Positions 34,737 through 49,700 of a stretch of DNA of 64,000 nucleotides are shown here, in pieces. Location of the stretch: the NCBI RefSeq assembly GCF_901000735.1, contig NC_081547.1:5766001-5830000 (forward strand), in the 5' to 3' direction. The notes under the pieces were generated by a model. It ran no database searches. It saw only the letters and a list, made by a program, of their open reading frames with translations, and had not been told where the DNA came from. A program made the translations under genes and the position numbers. The DNA comes from Corylus avellana (Eukaryota > Streptophyta > Magnoliopsida > Fagales > Betulaceae). Each line of letters starts with the position of its first letter. The stretch's first letter is position 1.

Positions 34737-37700
34737 ATGAACTCCAAGCGACTTAAGTTTGTAAGGTTAGTTTGTTCAACAGTCTCCATTTGTTGCTATG
34801 ATTTCCTCTCCTTTGATTCTATCTTTCTCTCACACAATTTTAACAGCATCTCTCTGTTACCTCTTTACATGTCTGTGTAAGGATTTGGAAGAAGATTATC
34901 ATATAAACATCAAATAAAAAATACTAATCTCTAGCCATTGTTGCTTAAGTATTTGAATTGAATAATCCATAAATTCAGACTTGAAAATTTGTTGCATTTG
35001 CAATCTTAGAACCATAAATTTGCAATTCTAGAACCCTCACAAAATATTTTGGAGGGTTGTTAAATAATAATTTTTGGCCTATCTGTTTCTCACGTTCATC
35101 TTGTGAATGATGGATATCACAGACTTATTTATATAGATAGACCAAGACCCTTATCCAATTTATCTAATATTGCTTCCTTTTATCAAGGGATACAACATTT
35201 GGTGAAATGAAATAACCTTTCATCTTAAGTAGTTATCTGTATATTTAATTACCCAAAAGTTTTAGTTTAGTAAAAACTCTCTTAATATAATATAATATAA
35301 TATATAATATATGTGACATGTGAGCCACTTAAATCTCCTTGTAGGAGATGGTCAAAATAATAATAATAATAATAATAATAATCTCCTTGTAGGAGATGAG
35401 TTCTAACATTCTCCCACAGGGCTCACATGACACATCTTTAAAATTATTTGGGTAACTAAAGTTTAAAAATGAATATGGCCATAATTAAAAAACTACTCAA
35501 GCTTTAATTTCACTTAGAGAGACACAATACATGAATCATGGTGGTTATGTTATTATATTAACATTTCCTTCCATGTATTACAATATATTAATCTTTCTAA
35601 ACAAATTATTTATAAGGTATAATTCTTTATGAATAACTTCCAATAAGTCATCCTGGGTCTTACTTTATTTATCCCAACGGATAATACATGTGCACAAAAA
35701 CTTTATAACAATAACATTATGTTTATAGACTAATTAGAGAGAAACTTAGCACGAAAAGAATTAATGAGTCCTATATACTCAACATGACTATATACTGCTT
35801 TACTGGTGAACTTTTAGTCATGGGATCCACAATCATTAATTCAATACTTAATAGATACATCATGTCGCTTAATATTCTATCTCATTGTGAGATACTTTAT
35901 GTTGAAAATCTTTATGGGTTTTACTATAAAATCAACAATCTCGAGACCTTTAATAAAAAGTCTCAACCATAATGCATGTGAACTAAATTCATAGCATGCA
36001 ATGAATTATGCTTTCAGAGTAAACGTATCAACTTTAGTTTGTTTACTGCATCCCCAGGATATAGCCTATTAGCAATAAGAAAATATATCATGAAGTAGAC
36101 TTTTTACTATTTACATACATTAACTTACCATAATCCTACTGCGAGTCTAATGTTAAGTCCAATGCAGAACTATGCATACATTAATCTACCATCTACTGAT
36201 GCGTACAAAATATTTTTCATGTGCTCTTGTTCCAATGCATTTAGGGACATTGATTTTTACTGAATTTATCCCCTTTAATAATATGTGCTACTTAAAATTC
36301 ACAGTCCCCTTCATTTTGAATCTCTTGAAATTTTTTTCAATGTAGGCCTTTAGAGACAATCTTAATATTCTTTAATTCTTATCTTTGTGAATTTGTATGT
36401 CAATGACATAAGAGGTTTTACCAAAATCCTTCATTTCAAAGTTTAGTGAGATGAACTTTATGTAGCAAACCTAAATCATTGCTTGCAAGCAAATGTTATC
36501 TATATATAAGACTAAAAGAAAGTAACTTTACTCTCATTGACCTTAAGGTATAACATTGATTAACAATGTTTTTAATAAAACCATATGAGGTAATAACCTA
36601 GTATAACATTGACGGGAGACCTATCTTAGCCCATAAATAGATTTCCTTAATTTGCAAGCTTTTTAACTTTTATGTGCCTACCATAATATGCTCATGCACA
36701 CTTTTGAAGGTGACTAAGGGTTTTTCTTGAAAGCTTTTCTACCAGGGTACTGGTTGAAGCCTCATAGGAATTCACTAAATGTTCTTTAACAATCTTTGTA
36801 AAATCTTTGGCCTTAAAGTATTTAGGAATAGAATCCCGATATATTTGGTAATATGAGATTTTATGAACACCAAACTTAGGCAATTATATTGCTCTCACTG
36901 TTCATGACTAATAATCTCATGTGGTGTACTTTATTCTATGAGAGTGGGTGATTCGTCTATATAGAACACCAAATTAAGTTCCAAACATCCCAAAGTAAAA
37001 AAAACACTTTTTTCTTTTTAGTCAGAAAAATTATCACTATAAAGTATTGGAACATAAAATATCATTAACTGAAGCAGCATAAATGTATGCAATGACCAAG
37101 ACAAATAAGATACTTTAATGATATGAATTAACTTTATTTAAATTAACCAATGTTAATTTAATTGTAAATTTCAACCTACCTATGGGCAAAGGCTACATCG
37201 AAAGAATTTACTAAATAACTTTATTAATAAGATTAGTAAATTTAAACATTAATAAATAATAAAAAATCTTATGTACCTGTGGGCATAAGAAAATTTTACT
37301 TTTAATGTCAAATTTACCATCTTATTCTAATTAAATCATAAAAATAATAACCTCCATGTGGGGCAAAGTCATTAAATTTAGAGTTAAATACTATTCCAGT
37401 ATCTGTGGTTTGCACTAAAATCAAATAACTAGGGTTTTCAAAAATATTGCAAATGGTATATGTGGTAAGCCAATAAATTCATTTGGTACTTCCGTCAAGA
37501 TTCTATTAAGTTTTTTAACGGAATGTCATGTCACCCTTACACGTGGGCGTCACGTGTCATAGTACTTGGGTTTTAGGGTGTCAAGTCATTTTTTTTTTTA
37601 ATCCAAAAAAAAAAAAAAAAAAACCAAAAAAAGAAAACGAAAATTAAAAAGACCTCCATTTCTCCTCTCCCCAACCCCTTAGGTTTTTGCAGGACCCATA

Positions 37701-40700
37701 CCATCTTCGCCATCCCTCCCTCAACGCCGTCCCGTCGCCGTCCACTCCTCAACACGCCGTCGACAAGCAGGATATGAAAATTGCTTTTCCTTCTACCATC
37801 CCTTTCATCAACAGCTCTACAAGTACATCAAGAATAAAACAAGATGCCAACTTTTCCAACATATATTCCGCCAAAATCGCAGTCAACCCCTTAAATAAAC
37901 AAGATGCAAACTTTTACACAATTAACTCAAAAGAATCTATTTTAGCAAATGAACCTTCTCAAAACAAATTGTAAAGACAGTGGGAAAGACTTACCTCAGA
38001 CGAAGGGTAATGGGGGAAAATCTTTTCTCCGAGGAAGACCAGCGACTAAGGAAGACCAACGGCGACAAGAGGGAGAGCGACAGCGTGTTGAGGAGTGGAC
38101 GGCGACGGCATTGAGAGGGACGGCGATGGCAACGGCGTTGAGGGAGAGATGGCGAAGATGGTATTTGGGTCCTGCAAAAACCTAGGGGGTTGGGGGAGAG
38201 GAGAACGGAGGTTTTTGTAATTTTCGTTTTTTTTTTTGGGTTTTTTTTTTTTTTTTGGATTAAAAAAAAAAAAAAAAACTTGGCACCCAAAAACCCAGGT
38301 ACCACACCACGTGGTGCTTACGTGTAAGGGTGACGTGATGTTCTGTTAAAAAACTTAACAGAATCTTAATAGAAGTACCAAGTAGGTTTATTGACTTACC
38401 AAGTACCATTTATAATATTTTTGAAAACTCAAGTGGCTTTTTGATTTTGGTGCAAACCACAAGTACTTGAATAGTATTTAACCCTTAAATTTATGAGTTA
38501 ATTACAACATAGATGTTTAATTTTCTTTATGAAGTTCATGTAAATAATCTTAACGTAATTATCATTATAAAATTAAAATGATGTAGTTATTCCTAAAAAT
38601 ATTATAATAATCACAACTTCATTACCATCTAATTCTCATATAGATGCCAAAAGTTTATTTATGTACTTTTACAAAATTATCTTTACTTGTGATAGGTCCC
38701 AAATAGATAATAGAAACACAACTAATATTTATTATAATATAAAGACAATACACGTTACAAATCTCCACTTAAGGTTGGAGTTCTACCACAATACAAATAC
38801 ATAACAAGATAATATGTTCTGATACCCCTAGTGGGTCCCAGTCAGAACAAGATAATACTCTACTTAGGGTGGGAGTTGAACCACAACAGAATTAGGACTC
38901 TACACAATCATCATATCCCAACAACCCTCACTAACTAGTATTTAAAGACTATACTAAAACTACCCATTAACACACGTTCTCTATTAACATAACCCACGTT
39001 TCTCTCCACATCATGGGCAGTTAAACCCATGTTTCTCTCCACATCATGGATAGTGAGTTAGTGGCCTATCATTCCTCCCCTCTTCAGCAAGTATCTTGTC
39101 CTCAAGGTCTAACGTGAGAATTTGAAGTTGAAGGTTTGTAACCACTTTCCTGAACATGTCCCCTGGTGGCAGATGTTCCCATTGAATTAATGTCTTCACT
39201 TTCTTCATTTTTATCTTCTCCCAATTCTGCCATAACAGACCCATCTCTTTCAATTAGACAAGCTTGCACTATGTTGCATCTATGGCCATGAACAAATTTC
39301 TCATTGCAATTAAAGCACAAACCCTTTGCACGTCTCCTTTGCATCTCATCCCAAGAGATTTTCTTAACAGTTGGTACATTGGTTGGGTAGTAATTTATGG
39401 ATTGCAATTTTGACTCGTTGGCCCTCCTTTGCTGACAACCTCTTGAAGGACCACCCTGCTCATACGTGCAGTATGGTTGACGGTTAACTGGTCCATGTTG
39501 TACTGAAAGAAGAGTTGAGATTTCATTTAAGGCTTCTTCAATTCTTTGCATGCGATCGGCGGAGCTAGTTGCTTCTTCCTCCAAGCGTTGAATGCCTTCC
39601 TTAACGTCATATACGTCTGCCTCCAAAGATTCAATCCTCTCACGATTAGTAGCCATGCTCTGATACCAATTGATAGGTCCCAAATAGATAATAGAAACAC
39701 AACTAATATTTATTATAATATAAAGACAATACACGTTACAAATCTCCACTTAAGGTTGGAGTTCTACCACAATACAAATACATAACAAGATAATATGTTC
39801 TGATACCCCTAGTGGGTCCCAGTCAGAACAAGATAATACTCTACTTAGGGTGGGAGTTGAACCACAACATAATTAGGACTCTACACAATCATCATATCCC
39901 AACAACCCTCACTAACTAGTATTTAAAGACTATACTAAAACTACCCATTAACACACGTTCTCTATTAACATAACCCACGTTTCTCTCCACATCATGGGCA
40001 GTTAAACCCATGTTTCTCTCCACATCATGGATAGTGAGTTAGTGGCCTATCAACTTGATTATCATCATGACTTGGGATCGTGTGGCTATTCCCTTGTCAC
40101 TTTGATTTTCACTACTTTATAATGGCACCATAAAACTTCAGTTTTTATGCTGATCACAAACTATCCCATAGCATGATACTCTAATAAATATTTATGCTCA
40201 GGATGACATGCGATATAAATAAGCATCAAATAGCTATGTTCCTGAACATGTGCTTCCCACATTTTCAACGGACACATGGTAATTTTATAGGTTAGATAGA
40301 AGAAAAAAAAAATCCTTCCAACCGAGTTTGAAATTTTTTTTTGTCCATTTGAAAACATAAAACATAACATCTTTTGTGTTGCCTTGTCATTGACCATTCC
40401 AATTAGTTATTTGATTTTGGTAGTGTCCAATTAGGTACTCTGTACTCACATAGCTTCTGACACTTTCTACTTTTCTTTATGCTACTTACCGTATTTATAC
40501 TTTCGCGCAGAAACAGAAAAAAACCAATTTTATCCAGGTTTGAAGAATTAGAGCAGCAATATTCAGTTCATGAACTACCTAGGAAGACAATTTTGGATCC
40601 ACAGGGTCAATTTCTTCAAACGTGGAACAATTTTGTTATGCTCTCTTGTGTGGCGTCAGTGGCCCTAGACCCCATTTTCTTTTACATTCCAAGGATGAAT

Positions 40701-43700
40701 GACGTGGACAAGTGCTTGGATTTGGACAAGAAAGTGGCGATGTATGCTTGTGTTTTTCGTTCATTGATAGATGCATTTTATGCAATTCATATAATCTTTC
40801 AATTCCGAACTGGGTTTATTGTCCCTTCTTCTCGAGGGGCTGAGTTGAATGATGATCCTAAGGCTATTGCTAAAAGATACTTGCTCTCCTACTTCATCAT
40901 TGACCTCCTATCAATTCTTCCACTGCCACAGGTATGCTTAGATTTTACACTCTCTGGTTATTATCAATCCCAGAAGTACAGATGTATTAGTTTGATTTCT
41001 GAGAGCTCTATGTAATGCATATATCAAATTATTGAAATGAAGAAACTTCTGGTATTGATGTCTCTTTGTATTAATAATTGCTTGATGTAAAAGAATGAAA
41101 ACTATATATGTTAGTTAATGTTAGCTTTACTATTTAGATGTCTCTTTGTTCAGGTGCTAGTATTTATCATGCCCTCAATGAAAACCCAAGCAGAGAAGGA
41201 AATAATGTTGATGTCCATAATCTTCTCCCAGTCTGTGCCAAGACTTTTGCGGATCTATCCACTATATATAGAAGTAACAAGGGCCTCTGGCATACTTGAG
41301 ATAGTATGGTTTCGAGCTGCTTATAATCTTTTTCTCTACATGCTAGCTAGTCACGTAAGTTGATTATTATTATTATTATTATTATTTTTATTTTTAATTC
41401 TTAACCTATTCCAAGATTTTTAGATCACTAATAAATGTGACATGCATAACCAGGTGATTGGAGCATTTTGGTACTTGTTTGCGATAGAACGAGAGGAGAA
41501 TTGCTGGCAGAAAAAGTGTAGGGAACAGAAGGATTGTCTGCTTCAGAATTACTATTGTGGACATAACCGTAACAAGACCTTGGATCAACATCTTTATGAT
41601 GCTTGCCCTTTTATCGATCCTGATGAAATTACAAATTCAACTGTCTTCAACTTTGGAATATTTACTGATGTTCTGAGCTCTGGAGTGGTTGAGTCAAGAT
41701 ATTTTTGGGAGAAATTCTTTTACTGCTTTTGGTGGGGTCTACGTAATCTTGGGTTAGCAATCATATATAATCCTCAAACTAGATTCTTACTCAGTTGCCT
41801 GCTGTCATACTATTTCGAATTGGCATCTGACTAATTAAAAATTTTATATTATCTAACTTCCAAGCTAAAAGCTTTTCAACTTATACCAATATTGACCACA
41901 TTGTGAATTAAACTTTGGAGCTTAGACATTTTAATTTAATGAACTCTTACGTTTCCTTTTTTCTCAGTTCTCTTGGCCAAAACCTCAATACAAGCACTTT
42001 TGTTTGGGAGATATTATTTGCTGTTGCCATATCCATCTTTGGGTTGGTTTTATTTGCATTGCTTATCGGCAATTTTCAGGTAATATTACGATATCCTCAT
42101 CAATTGTCTTTCCAACTGTATGTTGTAGCGTTATGAGATGTTTAGGTTTATACATGTTGGATTTTGTGCATATGCACCTCATGAATTAAGCATGTTTTGC
42201 TGTCTCTATTAATATAAAATCAAACTATCTTATAACTCTTACTTAATAAAATTGTAGAATTAATTAAATGATTAAATTCATGACTAAATCCTATTAGTTT
42301 AAACCTGAAAGACAATTGATCAATTTTTTTTTTTTCTAATAGACAATTGATCAATTAATATAATATCATAATTGTAAGTTCTTGTTGGCATAATTGGGTA
42401 AGCAAAATGGTGACAAAAAGTGCCAAGATTAATTCATCATCCATGCAAGTACCGCTCGGACGGGAAGAAGTGCCGTTTGGACGCTTGAAGAATTCTATTT
42501 TTCCTAACAGCCTTGTCTGCAATCTTGTTTGCAAGCCCGTCCGGACGAGCTCGATAAACAAGAATTCTCGAGAGCCTCGCCTGAACCCCGTCCGAACGCC
42601 TATGTTATTTTCGTCTGACAACTTTTACTAAAAAGATCATATCTAAAGTTTCAGGCCTCTGATTGGAGCAAGTTTGGCGGTGTTGGAAAGCTAACTCAAA
42701 GATCTACAAAGCTATGTTTCACGAGTTTCAGCTAACTCCAATGTTTACCAGGTCAAAACAGGTCATAAAGAGAAGACTACAAAGCTGGGCAGAATGGCTC
42801 ATGTGCAATCTCGTCCAAACGAGATTGCAGACGGCCATGTGTTAAAAACATGTTCTGGCCGTGTTTTGTTGCCCCATTCGGACGGCACATGTTCCCGTCT
42901 AGATGCCACGTACCTGTAACAGTTTTAAATGAATTTAATCTGTTTCCTAGGTCTAGGGATGATGTGGTTATAATAAATACACCTCTATAAAAAGAGAGGT
43001 ACGAATTTTCTCTCCAGGGAGTTCTTTCGAGGCTATGCTAAGATAGATCTTATGTGGTGAGCATTTAAATTGAATCTCTTAGAGTTTAAATTATTCTTTT
43101 GATAAATCTACGATTGAGAAGTCTATCGGAAGGGTCTGGTAAAAGAGAATCACGTTGAAGAAGATTGTGAGTAAGGAGACGAGTTGTAGGCTTATCGATT
43201 TTACAGAGCCAAGGTTTTGTGTCGGTTTGTAAGTGTTCATTGTATCTGTAATCTCTGGATAATCTTTTGATAGTGATTTTCTGGGTTTGACTGCCCCGGA
43301 AAGGTTTTACTTGTAGATCAGTTTCTAAAATGTTTACTATTCGTGACCAAAATATCTGTGTCTGCCTCTTTGTCACAATACATATTTTGGTGCTTGAATT
43401 GTTTATTGCTTTATATTATTAGTTCGGCATAAATTATGATAAACACGTATTTGGAGTCAGCATAGCGTTTTTCAATCATATAATAGAGGTAATGATATTT
43501 GAAATTTGACTCAACAATTTATATTTTATTTTTAGTTTAATATTTCATATGTAATATGTTGGTCTCACTTGTTGAGCTTTTGGGACAGCCGATGAATTAA
43601 CACCTACTTTTGCCAACTTCAATCAATATAACATTGGTGTATTTATTTTAACTTGCCAACTGCCACATGATGTTTCTCTATTCTTACCAATTCAATCCAC

Positions 43701-46700
43701 GTGTAACTCCGACCGGCAACCTTTGTTGCAAAATCCTCATACTCATAGATTTGACGAACAAATTAAGGTGGCCGGTATATTAAGTTTTTTGTGCTGTTAC
43801 AGAGATATCTGCAATCCACAACAGGAAGAGTAGAAGAAATGTTGGTGAAAAGGGATCGGATTAGACAATTAGAACAGTGGATGTCCCGCCGCTCGCTCCC
43901 TAGGAAATTAAGGGATCGGATTAGACGATGTGAAGAGTTCACATGGAAAGAAACCGGAGGTGTCGTGGAAGAGAATCTTATTCGTAACCTTCCTAAGGAT
44001 CTCAAGAGGGATATAAAGCGCCATCTCTGCTTGGCTCTGCTTAGAAGAGTAAGTGTTTTTCCTCTATTTTTTTTCCTTCTTTTTTATTTTTTTTTTCAAA
44101 CTTTTAGCGATAGTTTTATCTTTTAGGTGCCCCTGTTTGACAAAATGGATGGACAACTACTTGATGCACTATGTGATCGTCTCAAGCCAGCACTTTACAC
44201 AGAGAAGAGCTTCATTATTCGTGAGGGGGACCCAGTGGAAGAAATGCTCTTTATCATGCGAGGAAACCTAGCCACTATGACTACCTATGGCGGACGAACT
44301 GGTTTCTTAAACACTGCTGACTTGAAGGCTGGTGACTTCTGTGGAGACGAGCTTCTTACTTGGGCTTTGGATCCCCACTCCTCTACCAATCTTCCCATCT
44401 CAACTCGAACAGTTAATGCTCTTGTAGAGGTTGAAGCCTTCGCTTTAATGGCTGAGGACTTGAAGTTTGTGGCCACTCAGTTTCAGGGTCTTCATAGCCC
44501 GGAGGTCCAGCACACTTTCAGGCAAGGCTTTTAAACCCCATGCTTATCAACTTTTTGGATCTTTCTTGTCATGTCTGTCTAAGAGAAGCGGCACAAACAA
44601 AAAACTTTTAACTGAAATTTTCCGAAAGGGCGTTGCCATTGTTCTCCCTTAAATTTTAGGAAAAAAATATTGCATTCATCCCATGAAATTCTTTTCTTCC
44701 TGCAGCTTCTTCCTCACTAATTGATTTTAATTGAAAGTTTAGAGGTTCAAATTAAGAGGTTTTGAAGTTTGTGAGTTTTTAAATCGCGTAGTAATTCAGG
44801 GGTCCAAAGTAAAGTTATCCCTAACTTAAATTAATGTAAATCATCTAATTAATTAGATAATCCTCTTTTCTATACATTAACAGTGAAATTTATAATAATC
44901 AGAATAATTAAGTACGGAATTTAAGATACCTCATGAAAACAGAAAACAAAACCACATGCCTTGCAAAACCCAAACTCTCTGCTTGGTTCCATTTCAGGTA
45001 CACTCAATGCATCATGTTTTGATGTTACACGTTGTTCTTAATTCGTTGCCAATTGTACAGATGAGAGCCTCATCTGAAATGGGGACAATGTTCTATCACT
45101 TACTGTAGCATAACAAATGCAAGCATTTGACACATTCAAATACACGCAAACACTTTTGTTTTTCCATAAAATACATATTATCTATGCTAAATCATAATAC
45201 CAAAATCAATAAGTTAATGATGTCATATTACATGGCCATCAGCCATGCTATATAGTTTGTCACAACACAGTAAAGTTTATCAACCGGCAATATACTGCCA
45301 CTACAGGTGCACATTCAAAAACTATTTCCTTTTAACTATAACATTTTAAAGCCAACCTCATAATTAATCAACCAAAAAGGAGAATTTTCCTTCCACTTAA
45401 ACCATACCTTACCAACGAGTCCTAAATCTATTAATAACCAATCAATTGGAATTCCAAACTCTTTATATCTTGGAATTGCCATATCCCTTGTATGTAAGAC
45501 TATTTTCCACCCTGTCAAAATGTTAAGAAAATGATAAGATATACTACATATACAAAACAATTAGCAAGTCAAGGTATATATAAAACAAAATAAATCATCT
45601 CCTAACAGTTTAATAAAAGATGTTACTGTACATGATTTTGGAGTGGCTTAGATAGTCAATTTTAGTTGGGATAGGCTTTTGACTATTGTTTATTAGAGTT
45701 GTTTTGGATCCTCCAAACAATTTAAATTCCACCTCTTAATTGTAGGAAAAAGTTTAATCTATTATTACTCTCTGAATTTTCAAATAATTTCTCATTGTAG
45801 TAATATGAATGTTGTTGGTTGAGTCTTATCATCACCCAAATGGTTGTTCATATGCTTTCTTAGATGTGATTATTTGTTTATAAATATATTCAACCTGGTG
45901 TCTGTCGGAACAACTTATATATCCTTATTTTTATCATTCAAATTTAGTGTAGCTCATTTTGTCACACCCTCAACAGAAGTCTACCTATTTGTCACATCCT
46001 GAACTCTAATTTTTAGAACGTTATTGTTGAAAACTTGAAATGTAATGAAGCTTTGATACTATGTTGAAAATTTGTGGAAAAACTAAATATGGAAAGAATA
46101 GCGGAAGCAAGCGAGATAGAAGAACATAAAAATTTACGGGTGGTTCGATGTTAGACACTTACGTCCACCACTTTAACTTGGGCCCCTAGGGCTACATTAA
46201 TTCTCATTAACTTGATTGTTTACGGTACATTGATCCCTATTTATAGTTAAATAAGTCGGCCTATACAAGTAAACATAAATCGACTTGTATAAGAAAACAT
46301 AAATCGACCTATTCTAGAAAATATAAATTAATCATATAAATATCAGAATATATTTTAATATCCCTCATCAAACTTAAAATAGAAGATTTTGGAAGCTTGA
46401 GTTTGGAAAAAGAAATAAGATTTTTTTTTTTTTTTTTTTTTTTGTGGTGACGGAGGAGGAGGCCTGGAACAGGCCGTAGACAGTGGCTGATAAATGAAGG
46501 CCGATGGTTAACATTGAAGGCAAACATTGTTGGAGGAAATAGAGGCTGGCGGGCAGCTAGTGATGGCTGCAGGTGGCGGCATTGGTTGCTTCAGAATGCA
46601 GGGCTAACTTTGGCTAAACACAACTGAGCCGCCTTGGGCCAAAATCCAAAAGGGCCGATTCAGGTCAAAATCCAAAAGGGTCAATAATGGGCCAAAATCC

Positions 46701-49700
46701 AAAAGGGCCGATTCAGGTCAAAATCCAAAAGGGTTAATAATGGGCCAAAAACCAAAAAGGGCTGGCTTAGGCCGAACGCCAAAAGGACTGACTTGGGCCA
46801 ATAAACCAAAAGTAATGAACCCTCTTGGGCAGTTATTGAGTCGGCACACCGAAACTGACTTGTGCGTGAGATGTGTCTTCTTTCTTCTGGTTTTTTAAAT
46901 CTTTACAAGCTTAGATCTGGTCTGAAACCCACTAGACGGGCTAAGATAGACTAAAACCAGGTCGAACCGGTCCGAACCTATTGAATCAGGTCAACAATGA
47001 TACTGAACCTGTTCCAACCGGGTTGAAAATGCATTGGAACTGAGTGAACCAGATAGAAATTGCTTTGAAACATAGTGAACCGATCTGACAATGTGCTGAA
47101 CTGGACTGAAATCTACCAAAACCGGATTGAGGATGGGTTGTACCTGGTGAACCATCTTGAAAGATGATCTAAACCAGTGAAAAATATCTGAAACTGGTGA
47201 GAATCAGCCTTGAAAACTTTGAAACCTAGTTGACCCGGGTTGGAAACGAATTGGACTCGGATGAAACCGGTGGATGGACTTAAAAGTTAAAATCGGTTGG
47301 TATAACTCGAATTGGATTTGGACCAGGTTGAGGAACCCGGTTGATCGGATTCCTGGTAGGCACGTGTGAGCACGTTGGCGCGTGAATTTGAGGCGCCGGT
47401 ACGACCACTTATGGCGATGGGTGGAAGCACATGAAGGCGCATCTCAAAAGCTTTGACGAACACATGGGGGCGCATGCAACCTCGGAGGGGGTTGTTCTAG
47501 GTGGATATGCGATGATCGGCGCAAGATCTGTCCAATGACATGAGTATTGATGTGATTGGAGGTTTGTGGCGGTGCGTAGCTGAACAGGCAGAATCTTGGA
47601 AGGCGCGTTGAGGCTTGTGTAGAGTCCTGTGGCGGTGATCTCGGTAGTTATGGACCTGTTGGTGTCTGATCTATAATTTCTTACTGCTAATTATTTTAAT
47701 TAACAAACATGGGTAACATCCTGCTTCTTTTCCAATTGTAGAACGTGTTATTAAATTTGTTACGCATTCAATTAACAAAGAGAGATTTGAGAAAAGGGCA
47801 TGGAATCGTAAATCTCTCCCTTGAAACTGAAACTGTTTCATTCATCATTGATTCCATTAAAATCAAGGCCTTTTGGCTTCAAACTGCCCCACCCATCACT
47901 GGTGCCATTGAAATCAGACCTCTTTGCGTTCAAACTGCCCCACCCCTCATTGAGTCCATTGATGTTTGCTTACCCCCTTTCAATTGTGCAGCAAAGCCAA
48001 AGGGAAAAAACGGAGAAATACAAAAAATGAAGAGAGAATGTGCAACCCAAAATCCCAGAAAGAGAGAGTGAAACTGAACCCAAAGTGAAAAAGTTTCCCA
48101 GCAAACGCACACCTGATCAGAATTTGTTTCCCAGGAAATTGGGGGTTCTATTTTTTTTTTCCCCAAGGAAACAAAAGAAAATAACGCTACTTGAGTTGTA
48201 TCAAACTGTATTAAACTAATCTATTTATTAGTTAGTTTTACAGTTTTAGATAAACAGCTGGTTAGTTAATATTCATACACGTGTGCATCACAGCAGTTAG
48301 GTTAGTTGCTGATTTGTTAGCTTAATCCTCTTGTATATAAACAGGTCAATGTAATCACAATTGATATTCATTGAATAAGAGAATTAGTTTTTTCTCTTTG
48401 TTTTCATTGTTTTCTTGTTATGGTATCAGAGCAGTGAGAGTTCCTGCCTTCCTCTGTTTTTTTTCAATTCTTCCGCCATTAAACTTCCTTCAAAGCTTTT
48501 CCTCTGTTTTCCATTTTTCTTTTCTCTCAAACAATCTCCTGTAATGGGTGATGATATTTTGGTTTCTGCACCATCTGCAGCCCCTCATGAGACTTCTGTA
48601 GAAAGTCCATATTTTCTTCACCATGCAGACAGTCCTGGAACTGTTCTTGTTTGTCAACAATTGAATGGTGACAACTTTGTCACATGGAAACGATCAATGG
48701 ATATGGCGCTGGTGGCCAAGAACAAGTTTGGTTTTGTGGATGGAAGTCTTCCCAAACCATCTGTAGGTGATCCTAACCTACATTCTTGGGTGCGTTGCAA
48801 TAATATGGTTTTGTCATGGTTACTAAATTCTGTTTCCCGAGAGATTGCAAACAGTGTCCTGTTTCTCAATACTGCATCTGCTGTTTGGAGTGATCTGACT
48901 GAGAGATTTAATCACAGCAATGGACCACGAGTATTTGAATTGAAGAGATCATTATCCTCTCTCCAGCAAGGTACAAATTCTGTAAGTACATATTTTACTC
49001 AGCTTAAGAGTTTGTGGAATGAACTCTCTAGCTTTCGTCCTCCTTCTACTTGTACTTGTGGTGGTTTGAAACTTCTTCTTGATTTTCATTCTCAAGAATA
49101 TATTTTTCAGTTTCTCATGGGATTAAACGATTCTTTTTCCAATGTTCGAGGTCAAATCCTTCTGATTGATCCTCTTCCATCCATTAATAAAATTTTTGCT
49201 ATGGTTCTTCAAGAAGAAAGACAACGTTTGGTTGCCTTCTCTCGTACCACTCCTTTGTATTCTGAGCCTACTGCTTTGATTTCCAAAGCCATTCCTAAAC
49301 CTCCATCTCGTTTCTCTAAGCCATATAACCGCAGGGAACGCCTCACTTGTACTCATTGTGGTTTCTCTGGCCACACAATTGACAAGTGTTACAAGTTACA
49401 TGGTTATCCACCGGGTTACAAACCAAGAAGCCAAATTCATTACTCAGCTAGCTCTGCTAATCAAGTTCAAGAAACATCTCATGCAGAACCTATACTGCAT
49501 ATTACTCCAGATCAGTGTCGTCAGTTGCTTGATCTGATCAAACCACAAGAAAATCAGAATCATGATGTGAGTTATGCCAATCATGTAGGTCCTGCTTCAT
49601 CTACTCAAGATCATTTGTTTTCAAACATGGCAGGTAATATTTCATCTTCATATTGTAGTTCTTTGAACCAACAATATTCTGTTTTTTCACCTGTGTATTC

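Noticed and set aside
39657..39749. Upstream start of the gag frame inside the LTR
   Set aside because: It would begin in the LTR before the primer site; the ATG at 39656 next to the primer site is the usual arrangement.
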